From an uncultured Clostridia bacterium (GTDB taxonomy: Bacteria > Bacillota > Clostridia > Christensenellales > CAG-138): a stretch of 64,000 bases of DNA. Position 1 is the stretch's first letter. Each line of letters starts with the position of its first letter. The stretch lies in the NCBI GenBank assembly GCA_944366945.1, contig CALVWJ010000002.1:107912-171911 (forward strand), in the 5' to 3' direction. The notes under the pieces are model-generated. The model worked only from the letters and a program-made list of their open reading frames with translations. It searched no databases and was not told where the DNA came from. This document shows, one piece after another, positions 17,108 through 26,959 of the stretch. The position numbers were made by a program, and so were the translations under genes.

Positions 17108-19375
17108 TTAGACCATGCTTCCTGGGTTAATCTCCACATCCCCCATGCCTGCCTTCCAATGCGCATCATGATAGGCATACGCAGCCCGCACCGCTGCGGC
17201 TGTATGCTTGGTGCGCGCAAGCCGCGCCAACACTTGATAGCGATAAAGCCCTTCCCGGCGCTTTACCGGGGCAGGCGCTGCATCCAGCAGCAAAAGCTCC
17301 TGCGCCGTGCCGCCTGCCTGAACGAGCGCATCTTCGATCGACTGGCGGAGCCTCTCTGCGCAGCGTGCGGCATCTTCTGCAAGCGCAGCTTCATCATGTC
17401 CTGTAAGCACGACCCGCAGGAACAGCGCAAACGGTGGGAAGAGCGCTGCCCGGCGCATTGCGATTTCATATTGGTAGAAACCTGGATAATCATGCCGTGC
17501 CGCAAAGCCGATGACCGGATGCTCCGGCGTGTAGGTCTGCACAATCACGCGTCCAGGCTTATCCGCGCGGCCTGCCCGGCCGGCCACCTGCGTCAAGAGT
17601 TGGAATGTGCGCTCCCCACTCCGGTAATCGGGGATATAAAGCATAGCGTCCGCTGCGATCACGCCAACGAGCGTTACGTTTGGAATGTCAAGCCCCTTTG
17701 CGATCATTTGCGTGCCGATAAGGACCTGCGCTTCACCGCGCGTAAAGCGGCCAAGCAGCGCTTCATGCGCATTTTTTGTGCGCGTGGTATCAAGGTCCAT
17801 CCGCACGGCGGAAACGCCCGGAAACTGCGCTGCAAGCTGCTCTTCCACCTGCTGCGTTCCTACGCCAAACCCTTTAAGATACGGTTTTCCGCATTCCGGG
17901 CAAACCTTTGGGATGCGCGCAGTGCGCCCGCAATAATGGCATTTCATCACGCCTTCGAGCTTGTGGTAGGTCATCGAAACATCGCAATCCGGGCATTTCA
18001 CCACATATCCGCACCCGCGGCAGGAGACGAACGTGGAATATCCGCGCCGGTTCATAAAGAGGATCGCCTGCTCCCCCGCGCTGAGGCACTGGCCGAGCGC
18101 AGCATGCAGCGGTGCGCTGAAAATGCTGTTATTCCCTGCGCGAAACTCGTTGCGCAGATCCACGATCTCCACTTGCGGCATAGGCTGGCCGTTGATGCGT
18201 TCTGGAAGCGTTAAAAGCCGGTATATGCCCTTGAGGCCGCGCCGATAGCTTGCCACAGAAGGCGTTGCGCTTCCAAGCACAAGCACTGCTTGATTGAGCT
18301 TCGCGCGCTTTGCAGCGACCTCCAGCGCGCTATAGCGCGGAGCAAGTTCGGAATGATAGGATGGCTCGTGCTCCTCATCCACCACAATAAGCTTCAACCC
18401 CGTAAGCGGCGCGAACACCGCGCTGCGCGCGCCAATGACCACATCCACTTTTCCTAGCCGGATCCGCCTCCACTCATCATACCGTTCGCCCGGTGAAAGG
18501 CGGCTGTGCAAAACGGCAACGCGCGCGCCAAAACGGCTGCGGAAGCGCTCCATGGCCTGCGGCGTGAGCGAGATCTCCGGCACGAGCACAATTGCCTTCC
18601 CGCCTTCTTGCATCACGCGGGCAACAGCCTGCAGATAAACCTCGGTCTTTCCGCTTCCCGTTACGCCATAAAGCAGGCATGTGCCTCCACCCTGTTCCAC
18701 GGATTGCATGATCCCATCAAACGCGGCCTGCTGCTGCGGCGTAAACGGCAGCGCCTTCCCGGGTGTTTCCACCGCCGTACGGAACGGGCTGCGGAAGGTC
18801 TCCTGCCCTTCCTCTTCCAGAATTCCCTTTTTTAGCAGCGCCGCCACCGCGCCGGATGCGCCGGGCACGAACGCGCAGAGATCCGCTGTGCTCATATACG
18901 TTCCCGCCTGCGCGACGAGATCCAGGACTTCCGTCTGTTTGGGCGCGCGTGAAACGCCTGTTTTCGTTAAAAGCGCTGCCTTTGCTGCCGCTAGATCTAC
19001 GCCGGGCCTTAAGCGCACGGTGCGCACCGTCTTTTCTTTTACACGGCCTCCGCGCATCTGCGCTGGAATCAAAAGGCGCAATGCATCTACAAGCAGGCAA
19101 TGGTAGGCTTCCGCAATCCAGTACGAAAGAGCGATCTGTTCTTCCGTCAGCGCAGGATAGGGTTCCATTGTGCGCAGGATTGGCTTAAGGGCAAGCTGTT
19201 CCACATCCGTTTCCGATGATATTGCCAGAACGAAGCCTTCCGTTTTCCGGTTCCCCGCGCCAAACGGCACGAGCACCCGGTGGCCCGGCTGCACGGCGAT
19301 GCCTTCCGGTATTTCATAGGTGAACAGCCTGTCCACATTCGCATGGGCAATATCGATGATAACGCGCGCGTACAT
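17108..19375 (-). CDS. priA: Primosomal protein N' (replication restart helicase PriA)
   Basis: PriA reloads the replisome at stalled forks. The 755-residue protein has the N-terminal 3'-DNA-binding domain, the Walker A motif GVTGSGKTEVY, Walker B DEEHE, and a zinc-binding module between the helicase lobes with eight cysteines in four pairs (CRGC, CPDC, CHYC, CPEC). Helicase motifs GTQMIAKGLDIPNV and QVAGRAGRADKPG follow. The start chosen is ATG 19375, behind AGGAGG at 7 nt; an upstream ATG seven codons earlier has no such site. It is the first gene of the conserved run. Confidence 0.97.
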   Translation of the reverse strand: MYARVIIDIAHANVDRLFTYEIPEGIAVQPGHRVLVPFGAGNRKTEGFVLAISSETDVEQLALKPILRTMEPYPALTEEQIALSYWIAEAYHCLLVDALRLLIPAQMRGGRVKEKTVRTVRLRPGVDLAAAKAALLTKTGVSRAPKQTEVLDLVAQAGTYMSTADLCAFVPGASGAVAALLKKGILEEEGQETFRSPFRTAVETPGKALPFTPQQQAAFDGIMQSVEQGGGTCLLYGVTGSGKTEVYLQAVARVMQEGGKAIVLVPEISLTPQAMERFRSRFGARVAVLHSRLSPGERYDEWRRIRLGKVDVVIGARSAVFAPLTGLKLIVVDEEHEPSYHSELAPRYSALEVAAKRAKLNQAVLVLGSATPSVASYRRGLKGIYRLLTLPERINGQPMPQVEIVDLRNEFRAGNNSIFSAPLHAALGQCLSAGEQAILFMNRRGYSTFVSCRGCGYVVKCPDCDVSMTYHKLEGVMKCHYCGRTARIPKVCPECGKPYLKGFGVGTQQVEEQLAAQFPGVSAVRMDLDTTRTKNAHEALLGRFTRGEAQVLIGTQMIAKGLDIPNVTLVGVIAADAMLYIPDYRSGERTFQLLTQVAGRAGRADKPGRVIVQTYTPEHPVIGFAARHDYPGFYQYEIAMRRAALFPPFALFLRVVLTGHDEAALAEDAARCAERLRQSIEDALVQAGGTAQELLLLDAAPAPVKRREGLYRYQVLARLARTKHTAAAVRAAYAYHDAHWKAGMGDVEINPGSMV

Positions 19376-19511
19376 GCTGTTCCTCCTAACTTCCATAAAT
19401 CTTCAATTTATTATAGCATATGCATGGATGCAACAAAAGAGGGCCATGCCGAGGCCTCATCATGCAAAAAGCAAGCGGTTTTCCTTTTACGCGCCGTTCT
19501 CTCCATTCTGC

Positions 19512-19542
19512 AAAAAGCCCTCTGCCATTTCTGGCAGAGGGC
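19512..19542 (-). terminator. Rho-independent terminator of the beta-CASP nuclease gene
   Basis: An 11-bp perfect stem (19542-19532 with 19527-19517) is followed by TTTTT on the minus strand, 27 nt after the stop codon. It separates this gene from priA. Confidence 0.88.
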
Positions 19543-19568
19543 ATGCGTTTGAACACACGGTATTTGCT

Positions 19569-21203
19569 TTACCTGCGCTTGAGGATGCGCTCCCACTTGT
19601 CCACAAGGGTCCGCACGTCCTCTTCCATGATCTCGGCGCGCAGCGCGGCAGAAGCGTCTGCTTTCCAATCCGTGCTGTCCAGGAGGGCCCGTAGGCGCTC
19701 GACTTGCGTGCGCAGGTTCTGCGCATAGCGCAGCTCGGCAAGCTCCTCTGCGGCAGCAGGCGCAACTGCGGTTTCCGGCGTTTTGGCCACGCCGCCCGGA
19801 AGCAGCGTAAACTCTTCAAGAAGCGCAGGAACCTCAACATTATAGCCGAGCGCATGCACCGCGCTTGAAAAGCTATCCAGCACTTCCGCCTCACCATGCA
19901 CAAAGAACGTGCAAATGGGCTTATTGCCAATACCCTCAATCCATTCGATCAGCTCATCGCGCCCGGCATGGCCGGAAAAGCCTTCAATGCGCTCAATCGC
20001 AGCGTTTACACGCACATCTTCACCGAAAAGGCGCACCTTTTTCACGCCATCGAGCAAGATGCGGCCCAGCGTGCCTTCTGCCTGGTATCCTGCAAACACG
20101 ATTGTGGAATCCGCACGGTACAGGTTATGCTTAAGATGGTGGCGAATGCGGCCTGCATCGCACATGCCGGAAGAGGAAATGATGATGTTGCAGCCAGGCT
20201 GCGTGTTGATGAGCTTGCTTTCATCCGCAGTCACCGCAACGCGCAGCGTTGGAAAATCAAACGGCGAACCGGATTTTGCCATCTCGCGCGCTTCTTCATC
20301 GTAATACCCTTCCGCGCATTTTTCATAGATCTTTGTTGCGTTAATGCCAAGCGGGCTGTCGATATAAACGGGCACATTTTCCAGGCCTGGCACGGCGTTT
20401 TTCATCAGAAGGCGTTTAATATAATAAAGGAGTTCCTGCGTCCTTCCAACCGCAAAGGATGGGATCACGATGTTGCCACCGCGGGCGATACCCATCTTGA
20501 GCACAGAAATCAAATGTGCTTCTTTGGCCTCCGCAGTAGATTCTTGATGGTTGCGGTCGCCGTAGGTGCCTTCGATGACGAGGTAATCCGCGCCTTTCAC
20601 CTGCTGCGGATCGCAGATGATCGGGCGTTCCTCGCGTCCGATATCCCCGGAAAAGACGATCTTCGTAGTCTTCCCATCTTCTTCCACCCACACCTCGATG
20701 GAAGCGGACCCCAAAAGATGCCCAATATCGTTAAAGCGCGCCGTAATACCGGGAGCTATTGTAACGATCTTCCCATAGGATGTGGAAACAAATTGCTTGA
20801 GAGCGTTCTGCGCATCCTGCACAGTATAAAGCGGCTCTGCAGGTGCCTTGCCTGCACGGAGATTTTTGCGAGTTTGATATTCGGCTTCCTGTTCCTGGAT
20901 GTGGCCGCTATCCGGCAGCATAATGCTGGAGAGCTGCGTCGTAGCTTCGGTTGCAATCACGTTCCCCGTAAAGCCCTGCTTAACGAGCAGCGGGATTAAG
21001 CCCGCATGGTCAATGTGCGCATGGGTTAAAAGGACAGTGTCAATCTCCGCCGGGCTAAATGGAAATTTGTCCTCCCCAAATTCCGTCTTTTTATCTGCCC
21101 CCTGGCGCATGCCGCAATCGATTAGGATCTTCTTGCCGTTTGCGCTGAGCATATGGCAGGAACCCGTTACGCTGCGCGCTGCGCCGCAAAACCGTAGTTT
21201 CAT
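19569..21203 (-). CDS. Metallo-beta-lactamase / beta-CASP nuclease family protein
   Basis: The 544-residue protein belongs to the metallo-beta-lactamase family with a beta-CASP insertion, whose members are RNA-processing nucleases (CPSF73/YSH1-like group). Motifs seen: LIDCGMRQG, the metal-binding THAHIDHAGLIP, FSGDIGR, ADYLVIEGTYGDR, IPSFAVGRTQELLYYI, SSSGMCDAGRI and the RNA-metabolising domain with FSGHAGRDEL and HGEAEV. About 80 residues after that domain form an Ala/Glu/Leu-rich, probably helical extension that looks like a coiled coil. The start is ATG 21203 behind AAAGGG; a 27-residue upstream extension is not supported. RNA is the likely substrate, but which RNA cannot be said. Confidence 0.9.
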   Translation of the reverse strand: MKLRFCGAARSVTGSCHMLSANGKKILIDCGMRQGADKKTEFGEDKFPFSPAEIDTVLLTHAHIDHAGLIPLLVKQGFTGNVIATEATTQLSSIMLPDSGHIQEQEAEYQTRKNLRAGKAPAEPLYTVQDAQNALKQFVSTSYGKIVTIAPGITARFNDIGHLLGSASIEVWVEEDGKTTKIVFSGDIGREERPIICDPQQVKGADYLVIEGTYGDRNHQESTAEAKEAHLISVLKMGIARGGNIVIPSFAVGRTQELLYYIKRLLMKNAVPGLENVPVYIDSPLGINATKIYEKCAEGYYDEEAREMAKSGSPFDFPTLRVAVTADESKLINTQPGCNIIISSSGMCDAGRIRHHLKHNLYRADSTIVFAGYQAEGTLGRILLDGVKKVRLFGEDVRVNAAIERIEGFSGHAGRDELIEWIEGIGNKPICTFFVHGEAEVLDSFSSAVHALGYNVEVPALLEEFTLLPGGVAKTPETAVAPAAAEELAELRYAQNLRTQVERLRALLDSTDWKADASAALRAEIMEEDVRTLVDKWERILKRR

Positions 21204-21489
21204 AGCATTTCCCTTTCTTAATTTAAGCGTTCTATAAACTGCTTTTAACTTTTTTATTATACGCCATCTCCGCAAAATGAACAAGCGGCGTCAGTCCATA
21301 TCCGGCTTCCCAAAAGTGAAATTTATGGAAAGAAGCCCTGGCATTTCTGCGATCGAATGCATGCCCTCCCAGTTTTTTACGCAGGCGCAAACCGTGTGCT
21401 CCATTCACTTCCGCTTCTCTGCACCCCTAAATTGGCACTTTGATCAGCGGCTTGCTTGACTCAACACCTATGTGTGCCCGAATGCAAAA

Positions 21490-21517
21490 GCGTGCCGCGG
21501 GAATTCCCGCAGCACGC
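21490..21517. terminator. Hairpin terminator after the SEC-C gene
   Basis: A 12-bp stem with one G-T pair and loop AATT lies 10 nt after the stop of the SEC-C protein gene. On the minus strand it is followed by TTTTGC. Confidence 0.7.
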
Positions 21518-21526
21518 AAAGCTTTT

Positions 21527-22030
21527 TTATTGATCTTTACCGCAGCACTTCTTGTATTTCTTGCCGCTGCCACAGGGGCAGGGGTCGTTGCGGCCAATAT
21601 TCTTTTCTTTTACAAATACCTTGGAAGCACGAAATTCCTTGGTAATCTCATGGCGCTTTTCCTCGGAGAGCACAGCGTCCCACTCCTTTAAATGATAGAG
21701 CCAATCTGCCTTTGCATCGAGCATGTTAAAATAGAGCTTTTCGAAATCAACATCCAGCGTAAGCGCTGTATCGCTCGCAAGGCTTTCCAGATCGAGTTCC
21801 TGTTTTAGGCTCGTGTTGATACCATCCAGGAAGCCAAGAAAGGTAACTGCATCCATGCCAAAGGTTTCTGCAAGCGCACTCAGTTCGCCCGAAAACGCTT
21901 TTTCATGGTTGGCAAGAATCTTTTTGTAGTTTTCCGTTTCGAGATCAAAATAATCGTTCCAAAACTTTTGCTGCTCGTGTGGCGTGCGCTGCGCATCGGC
22001 CCGCTCACGCCAATCCGTATAAAGGCTCAT
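21527..22030 (-). CDS. SEC-C motif-containing protein
   Basis: This 167-residue cytosolic protein has a helical, acidic N-terminal part (about 1-140) and ends in a SEC-C zinc motif, [17 protein letters not shown], the metal-binding module first known from the SecA C-terminus. Free-standing SEC-C proteins are common in Clostridia, and their role is not established; links to SecA, ribosomes or protein quality control have been proposed for relatives. The start ATG 22030 follows GGGGGAG. It lies 74 nt after icd and may share its transcript. Confidence 0.85.
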   Translation of the reverse strand: MSLYTDWRERADAQRTPHEQQKFWNDYFDLETENYKKILANHEKAFSGELSALAETFGMDAVTFLGFLDGINTSLKQELDLESLASDTALTLDVDFEKLYFNMLDAKADWLYHLKEWDAVLSEEKRHEITKEFRASKVFVKEKNIGRNDPCPCGSGKKYKKCCGKDQ

Positions 22031-22104
22031 TCGTATCTCCCCCATGATCGGGCGGGCGGCAAATGCCGCCCGCCGCAGTAATTTCTTCTCTTATGGTACT
22101 GGAT

Positions 22105-23316
22105 TTACAGCGCCGCGTCAAGATATTCCTTAACTTTGAGGATAAAGCCTTCGGTGGAAAGAACGGTTTTATTCTCCATATCGGCAAGGAGCGCAAGGTC
22201 CTTGGTCATGAACCCATCCTCAATGCACTTCAAGGAAGCCTGCTCCAGCTTCTCGCCAAAGGCTACGAGTTCGGGAATATTGTCCATCTCGCCGCGCTTT
22301 TTGAGCGCGCCCGTCCACGCGAAGAGGGTCGCCATGGAGTTGGTGGAAGTGGATTCGCCTTCCAAGTGCTTATAATAGTGGCGGGTCACGGTGCCGTGCG
22401 CAGCCTCATATTCGTAATTGCCATCCGGAGAAACCAGCACGCTCGTCATCATAGCGAGGGAACCGAATGCGGTTGCCACCATGTCGCTCATAACGTCGCC
22501 ATCATAGTTCTTGCAGGCCCAGATGAAGCCGCCTTCGGAGCGGATCACGCGCGCCACAGCATCATCGATCAGCGTGTAGAAGTAGGTGATGCCCGCCTGT
22601 TCAAACTTCGCCTTATACTCGGCATCGTAGATTTCCTGGAAGATATCTTTGAAGGTGTGGTCATACTTCTTGGAGATGGTATCCTTGGCTGAGAACCAGA
22701 GATCCTGCTTGGTTGCGAGCGCATAGTTAAAGCAGGCGCGCGCGAAGCTCTGGATGGAATCATCCTTGTTATAGGTGCCCATCAGCACGCCAGGGCACTT
22801 AAATTCGAACACAGTCTCATGGAAAAGCTCTTTGCCATCCGCATCCTTGAAAAGGATCTCCGCAGTGCCCGGGCCGGGGACGCGGTATTCCGTGCACTTA
22901 TAGATGTCGCCATAAGCGTGACGGGCGATGGTGATGGGCTTTACCCAGCTGCGCACGGAGGGTTTCAAGCAGGGCAGCGTAATGGGCGTGCGGAACACGG
23001 TGCCATCCAGGATTGCGCGGATGGTGCCGTTCGGGCTCTTATACATCTTTTTGAGGTTATACTCGGTTACGCGCTGCGCATTTGGCGTGATCGTTGCGCA
23101 CTTCACGCCCACGCCGTATTTTTTGACGGCCTCGGCAGCCTGCACGGTAATCTGGTCATCCGTCTCATCACGGGAAGGAAGGCCGAGGTCGTAATACTCG
23201 GTTTTTAGGTCAATATAGGGCGTCAGAAGATGATCCTTGATCATCTTCCAGATGATGCGGGTCATTTCGTCGCCATCCATCTCTACGAGGGGGGTACGCA
23301 TCTGAATCTTGCTCAT
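22105..23316 (-). CDS. icd: NADP-dependent isocitrate dehydrogenase, eukaryotic (homodimeric type II) form
   Basis: The enzyme oxidises isocitrate to 2-oxoglutarate, making NADPH. The 403-residue protein opens with [13 protein letters not shown] and has [29 protein letters not shown] (substrate-binding Ser, Asn and Arg), [31 protein letters not shown] (metal Asp residues) and [11 protein letters not shown] (coenzyme binding). These are the hallmarks of the mitochondrial/cytosolic eukaryotic-like subgroup rather than the E. coli Icd type. It lies 21 nt after the Ddl-like gene. It probably supplies 2-oxoglutarate for glutamate synthesis. Confidence 0.95.
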   Translation of the reverse strand: MSKIQMRTPLVEMDGDEMTRIIWKMIKDHLLTPYIDLKTEYYDLGLPSRDETDDQITVQAAEAVKKYGVGVKCATITPNAQRVTEYNLKKMYKSPNGTIRAILDGTVFRTPITLPCLKPSVRSWVKPITIARHAYGDIYKCTEYRVPGPGTAEILFKDADGKELFHETVFEFKCPGVLMGTYNKDDSIQSFARACFNYALATKQDLWFSAKDTISKKYDHTFKDIFQEIYDAEYKAKFEQAGITYFYTLIDDAVARVIRSEGGFIWACKNYDGDVMSDMVATAFGSLAMMTSVLVSPDGNYEYEAAHGTVTRHYYKHLEGESTSTNSMATLFAWTGALKKRGEMDNIPELVAFGEKLEQASLKCIEDGFMTKDLALLADMENKTVLSTEGFILKVKEYLDAAL

Positions 23317-23337
23317 TGCTGCTCTGCTCTCCTTTGT

Positions 23338-24510
23338 TTATTTCTTGATTGATTTTGTGCCGTTCATCATCTTTGTCAAGATCTCGGAATCATATGCAAA
23401 CGTGGATTCGTTCTTCTGCACCAGTGCTTCATGCGCATATTCAACGAGTTGGTCCACAAGTTGCCGGAAGGAAATGCCCATTGGCTCGAAAAGATAGAAC
23501 GCAAACGAACCCGGGATGGTGTTGATCTCGCAAACATAGAGTGCATCTGTTTGGGGATCAATCATGTAATCGACACGCACGACGCCCTTGCACTCGAGCA
23601 TCTTAAAGATTTCCACGGTATAGTCCTGGATCTGCCTGGTCATGGCATCGGGAATCGGCGCAGGAATCTTCCTGGCCAGGTTTTCCATGCCCTTTCCGCC
23701 ACCGCGCATATATTTTTGATCGAAGCTCAAAAACGCTTCCCATGAAACCGGCTGCTCGCACAACGAAGGGGTCGCCTTGCCGCCAAACCCCAAGCAGGCA
23801 CAGTTGATCTCAACCGGTTTTTCCAGCCCTTTTTCAATCAAGATGCGCCGGTCGTAAGCGCAGGCAATAGCCATTGCCTGCTCAAACGAAGCGCGATCCA
23901 CCGCGCGGCTGATGCCAATGGAAGAGCCGAGATTTGCCGGTTTCACATAAACCGGGTAACCGAGCGCCTCCGCCCGAGCTGTCACCGCAGCGGGATCCTC
24001 CTGCCATTCGCTGCGGTGGCAGAAGGTGCTTGCAAGCACGGGGAGCCCCATGCTCTGAAACACGGCCTTCATGATAATCTTATCCATGCCGACGGCAGAG
24101 CCTGTCACGCCGCAGCTCGTATAAGGGATGTTTGCAAGCTCCAGCAGCCCTTGCACAGTGCCATCCTCGCCATGCATGCCATGCAGCGCAAGCAGTGCGC
24201 AATCGATCGCAGCAACTTTCTGCGATTTTCCTCCAAATAGGCCGCCCTGCCCGAGCGTATAAAGGCCGCCCATACCCGGCACGGGGGGCAGGATCACGCG
24301 AGTGATCCCCTTCGCTTCCGGGTTAAAATCCCGGTAAGTTTCCACTTTGCGCAGCGGTTCGCCCGTAAACCATTCTCCCTTGCGGGAAATATATACCGGG
24401 AAAGCATTGTATTTATTCTTATCCGCGTTCTCCAAAACCTGCAGGCCGGAAATGATGGAAACATCGTGCTCCGCCGCACGGCTGCCAAAAATCACAGCAA
24501 GGTTCTGCAT
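23338..24510 (-). CDS. D-alanine--D-alanine ligase-like ATP-grasp enzyme
   Basis: The 390-residue ATP-grasp protein resembles Ddl: LAVIFGSRAAEHDVSI at the N-terminus, ALHGMHGEDGTVQGLLEL, PYTSCGVTGSAVGMDK, YPVYVKPANLGSSIGIS, and a metal-binding end YVCEINTIPGSFAFYLF. The last motif differs from the usual EVNTxPGxT of classical Ddl, and the omega-loop stretch before MRGGGKGME is unusual, so the product dipeptide or depsipeptide could differ. The start ATG 24510 is preceded by GGGAG; a 65-residue upstream extension overlaps the preceding gene and is not supported. It lies 19 nt after the membrane MurF-like gene, whose substrate it likely makes. Confidence 0.85.
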   Translation of the reverse strand: MQNLAVIFGSRAAEHDVSIISGLQVLENADKNKYNAFPVYISRKGEWFTGEPLRKVETYRDFNPEAKGITRVILPPVPGMGGLYTLGQGGLFGGKSQKVAAIDCALLALHGMHGEDGTVQGLLELANIPYTSCGVTGSAVGMDKIIMKAVFQSMGLPVLASTFCHRSEWQEDPAAVTARAEALGYPVYVKPANLGSSIGISRAVDRASFEQAMAIACAYDRRILIEKGLEKPVEINCACLGFGGKATPSLCEQPVSWEAFLSFDQKYMRGGGKGMENLARKIPAPIPDAMTRQIQDYTVEIFKMLECKGVVRVDYMIDPQTDALYVCEINTIPGSFAFYLFEPMGISFRQLVDQLVEYAHEALVQKNESTFAYDSEILTKMMNGTKSIKK

Positions 24511-24529
24511 CGCTTTCTTTCTCCCTTCT

Positions 24530-26173
24530 TCATTCACGATAATTGTCCGGCAGGTCGTTTTCAAACAGCACCACCGCGCCAGGCTCCGTATAAGCGGGGA
24601 GCTTCTCGGTTGCCTCTGCAAGCGATGTGGCGCGCACAATGCAGCTTTCTGGGAAGCCTGCCTCCCGCAAGCCTTCGCAGATGGGGTCGGCATGCCCTTT
24701 CCCAATCACGATTGCAATATCCACACACTGCGCCATATGCCGGCCGAATGCCTTATTAAGCTCCGCCTCTTCTGCGCCCAGCTCCACCATGCCGGGCGTA
24801 ACGCAGATGCGCCTGCCTGCAAAGGAGGCTAGCACGTTGAGCGCCTCGCGCGACCCAACAGGGTTTGCATTGAACGCATCATCGATTACCGTTACCGCCC
24901 CTTGAATCAGCTGGAGGCGATGCTCTACAGGTTCAACTTTTGCGATCCCTTCTGCAATCTCGGGAAGCGTAAGCCCCAACCGGTAAGCGCAGGCAGCAGC
25001 CCCGGTTAAATTCACAATATTATGCCGCCCCAAAAGCTTCGTTTTGCATTGCACGACTTCCCCATCCGCTGCGCGGAGCGTAAACGTGCTTCCTTCCGGC
25101 CCAACCGCAATTTCCTCGGCCGCCAGGAAGAGGCCCTCTCCCTGCGTTCCAAACAGATATTTCTCCGGGAGTGCGCACCGGTTATACAGCGCCCGGCAGT
25201 TTTCATCGTCGCCGTTGAAAAAGCAGCAGCCATCCGGCCCGAGGCCCTCCATCAATTCGCCCTTGGTGGCAATCACGCCTTCGAGCGAACCAAAGGTTTC
25301 AAGGTGCTGTTTCCCAATCGCCGTGATGATGCCGAATTTCGGCTGAACCAGGCGGCACAGTTCCCGAATATCGCCGCGATAGCGGGCGCCCATTTCCGCG
25401 ATGAAGATTTCATGTTCATCAGAAAGTTGTTCACGGATTACCCGTGTAACACCCATGGGCGTGTTGAAACTGCCCGGAGTGAAAAGCACGTTGTGCTTTT
25501 GGGCGAGGATGGTGCCGAGCGCATATTTGGTCCCCGTTTTTCCGAAGCTTCCGGTGATGCCGATCTTCGTTACATCCGCCCGGGCAGCAAGTTTTTTCTT
25601 TGCGTCGTTAAAATACCAACGCTTTATAGCCGCTTCCAGCGGGTAGGTCACGCCGTAAGCCAAGAACACGAACAACGGCAGCAGCAAGCCTGGCAAATAG
25701 CGCACGAGGTTCTGGAGCAAAAACGTGCCCCACTGCATCGCGCCTGTATCAACGCGCACGATGAAAAAGGAACTCCCCGCAACCAGCGCCCCCAGCACAA
25801 ATTCCGCTGCAAGCAACCGCTTCACGCGCCCGGTAAAGGCAAGAGGTTTGATCTGCTCACGCCGTTTATAGCCAAGAAACAGGAGCAACTGCAAAATAAG
25901 ATAGACGGCATCCGCTCCGATATAGCACACCTGCGCCAATACATACGACGTATTAAAAAGCATCGCATAGCTGCACCGCAAAAGGAGCGCCGCCGCGCCC
26001 ACAAGCAGATAGGGCATAACATCCGAAGCGAAATGCCGGCCAAGCCACTTTAGATACATCCTGCCCTGGTAGCTCTCCAATTGCAGCATATGCACAAGCG
26101 GGAGCGATGCGAGCACCAGCGCGCAGGCCGCGGCGGCAAGATATGCCCAGTTTGAAATCACATTCCAATCCAA
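24530..26173 (-). CDS. Membrane-anchored Mur ligase (MurF-like)
   Basis: The 547-residue protein has about five hydrophobic segments in its first 180 residues (about 7-28, 50-70, 80-100, 122-143, 155-180), followed by a complete Mur ligase. Motifs: P-loop GITGSFGKTGTKYAL, FTPGSFNTPMG, IAEMGARYRGDI, GKQHLETFGS, NGDDEN, GRHNIVNL, VEHRLQ, and DDAFNANPVGSREAL (MurF-like C-terminal signature). Ordinary MurF is soluble, so the membrane anchor suggests action on a lipid-linked or membrane-localised substrate. It lies between an alpha/beta hydrolase (9 nt upstream) and a Ddl-like ligase. Adding a D-Ala-D-X unit to a Mur-type precursor is the likely reaction. Whether a second, standard MurF exists elsewhere is unknown. 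Confidence 0.88.
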   Translation of the reverse strand: MDWNVISNWAYLAAAACALVLASLPLVHMLQLESYQGRMYLKWLGRHFASDVMPYLLVGAAALLLRCSYAMLFNTSYVLAQVCYIGADAVYLILQLLLFLGYKRREQIKPLAFTGRVKRLLAAEFVLGALVAGSSFFIVRVDTGAMQWGTFLLQNLVRYLPGLLLPLFVFLAYGVTYPLEAAIKRWYFNDAKKKLAARADVTKIGITGSFGKTGTKYALGTILAQKHNVLFTPGSFNTPMGVTRVIREQLSDEHEIFIAEMGARYRGDIRELCRLVQPKFGIITAIGKQHLETFGSLEGVIATKGELMEGLGPDGCCFFNGDDENCRALYNRCALPEKYLFGTQGEGLFLAAEEIAVGPEGSTFTLRAADGEVVQCKTKLLGRHNIVNLTGAAACAYRLGLTLPEIAEGIAKVEPVEHRLQLIQGAVTVIDDAFNANPVGSREALNVLASFAGRRICVTPGMVELGAEEAELNKAFGRHMAQCVDIAIVIGKGHADPICEGLREAGFPESCIVRATSLAEATEKLPAYTEPGAVVLFENDLPDNYRE

Positions 26174-26182
26174 TTCGTCACC

Positions 26183-26956
26183 TCAAGCGAAAAACGCTTT
26201 CATCACAGCGCAAAACTGCGCGTATTTCTCAGCATAGGAAAAATGTCCGGCTCCTTCGAGCACTGCAAGCCCCGCTCTCTTGATGCGCCGCTCCATCAGT
26301 TTGGCATCGGAAAGCGGCGTTGCAGTATCCCGGTCGCCCCAAACGAGCAGCGTCTCGTTTTCAATGCGCCCAAGCCGCCCTGTTAAGTCGAGATTGACAA
26401 CGCGGGAAAACGTTGCGCGCATCACATCGCTGCGAAGCGCGCGATAATCTGCGCTACCGGCCTTTTTCTGCTTTTCGCTGAAATGGAGCAGCCGGTCGAT
26501 CCATGCAAAGCGCGCGAGCCGTTTCGCAAGCTTATAGGAATATGTGCGCAAATAATAGCCAACCGTCCGTTTTGGGCGAATGCCCGCCGCGTCCACCAGC
26601 ACAAGCCGGCGGAACAGTTTTGGATCCTCGGAAGCAAGCAAAATCGTAACCCTGCCCCCAAAGGAATGGCAGATCAGATCGCACCCACGAAGTCCTTGCG
26701 CTTCCATAAACTTGCGCGTAAGCGCCGCATATTCCGGCACGCCCCATGGTTCCGGCGGCTCCGGGGTTTCCCCAAATCCGGGGAAATCCAGGGCAATGGC
26801 CGCCCGCCCCAATCCTGCCATGCAATTCATAATCGGGCGCACCGCTTCAATGTCGGCCCCCCAACCATGCAGGATGAGCACCGGCTCCCCCTCTCCTATG
26901 CGATCATAATGGAGCTTTATGCCGTCGATTTCACAATACAATGCGTTCTGCTCCAT
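26183..26956 (-). CDS. Alpha/beta hydrolase
   Basis: The 257-residue alpha/beta-fold hydrolase shows the oxyanion-hole HGWGAD, a nucleophile elbow CHSFGG (Ser; Cys-x-Ser-x-Gly instead of the usual Gly-x-Ser-x-Gly), the acid in GDRDTATPL and the catalytic His in GAGHFSY. No signal peptide is visible, so it is cytosolic. Its start lies 3 nt after the GlmU-like stop, and it precedes the MurF-like gene by 9 nt, so it belongs to the same envelope operon. The substrate is unknown; an ester or amide on a cell-wall precursor is a plausible guess from context only. Confidence 0.88.
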   Translation of the reverse strand: MEQNALYCEIDGIKLHYDRIGEGEPVLILHGWGADIEAVRPIMNCMAGLGRAAIALDFPGFGETPEPPEPWGVPEYAALTRKFMEAQGLRGCDLICHSFGGRVTILLASEDPKLFRRLVLVDAAGIRPKRTVGYYLRTYSYKLAKRLARFAWIDRLLHFSEKQKKAGSADYRALRSDVMRATFSRVVNLDLTGRLGRIENETLLVWGDRDTATPLSDAKLMERRIKRAGLAVLEGAGHFSYAEKYAQFCAVMKAFFA

Positions 26957-26959
26957 TTC

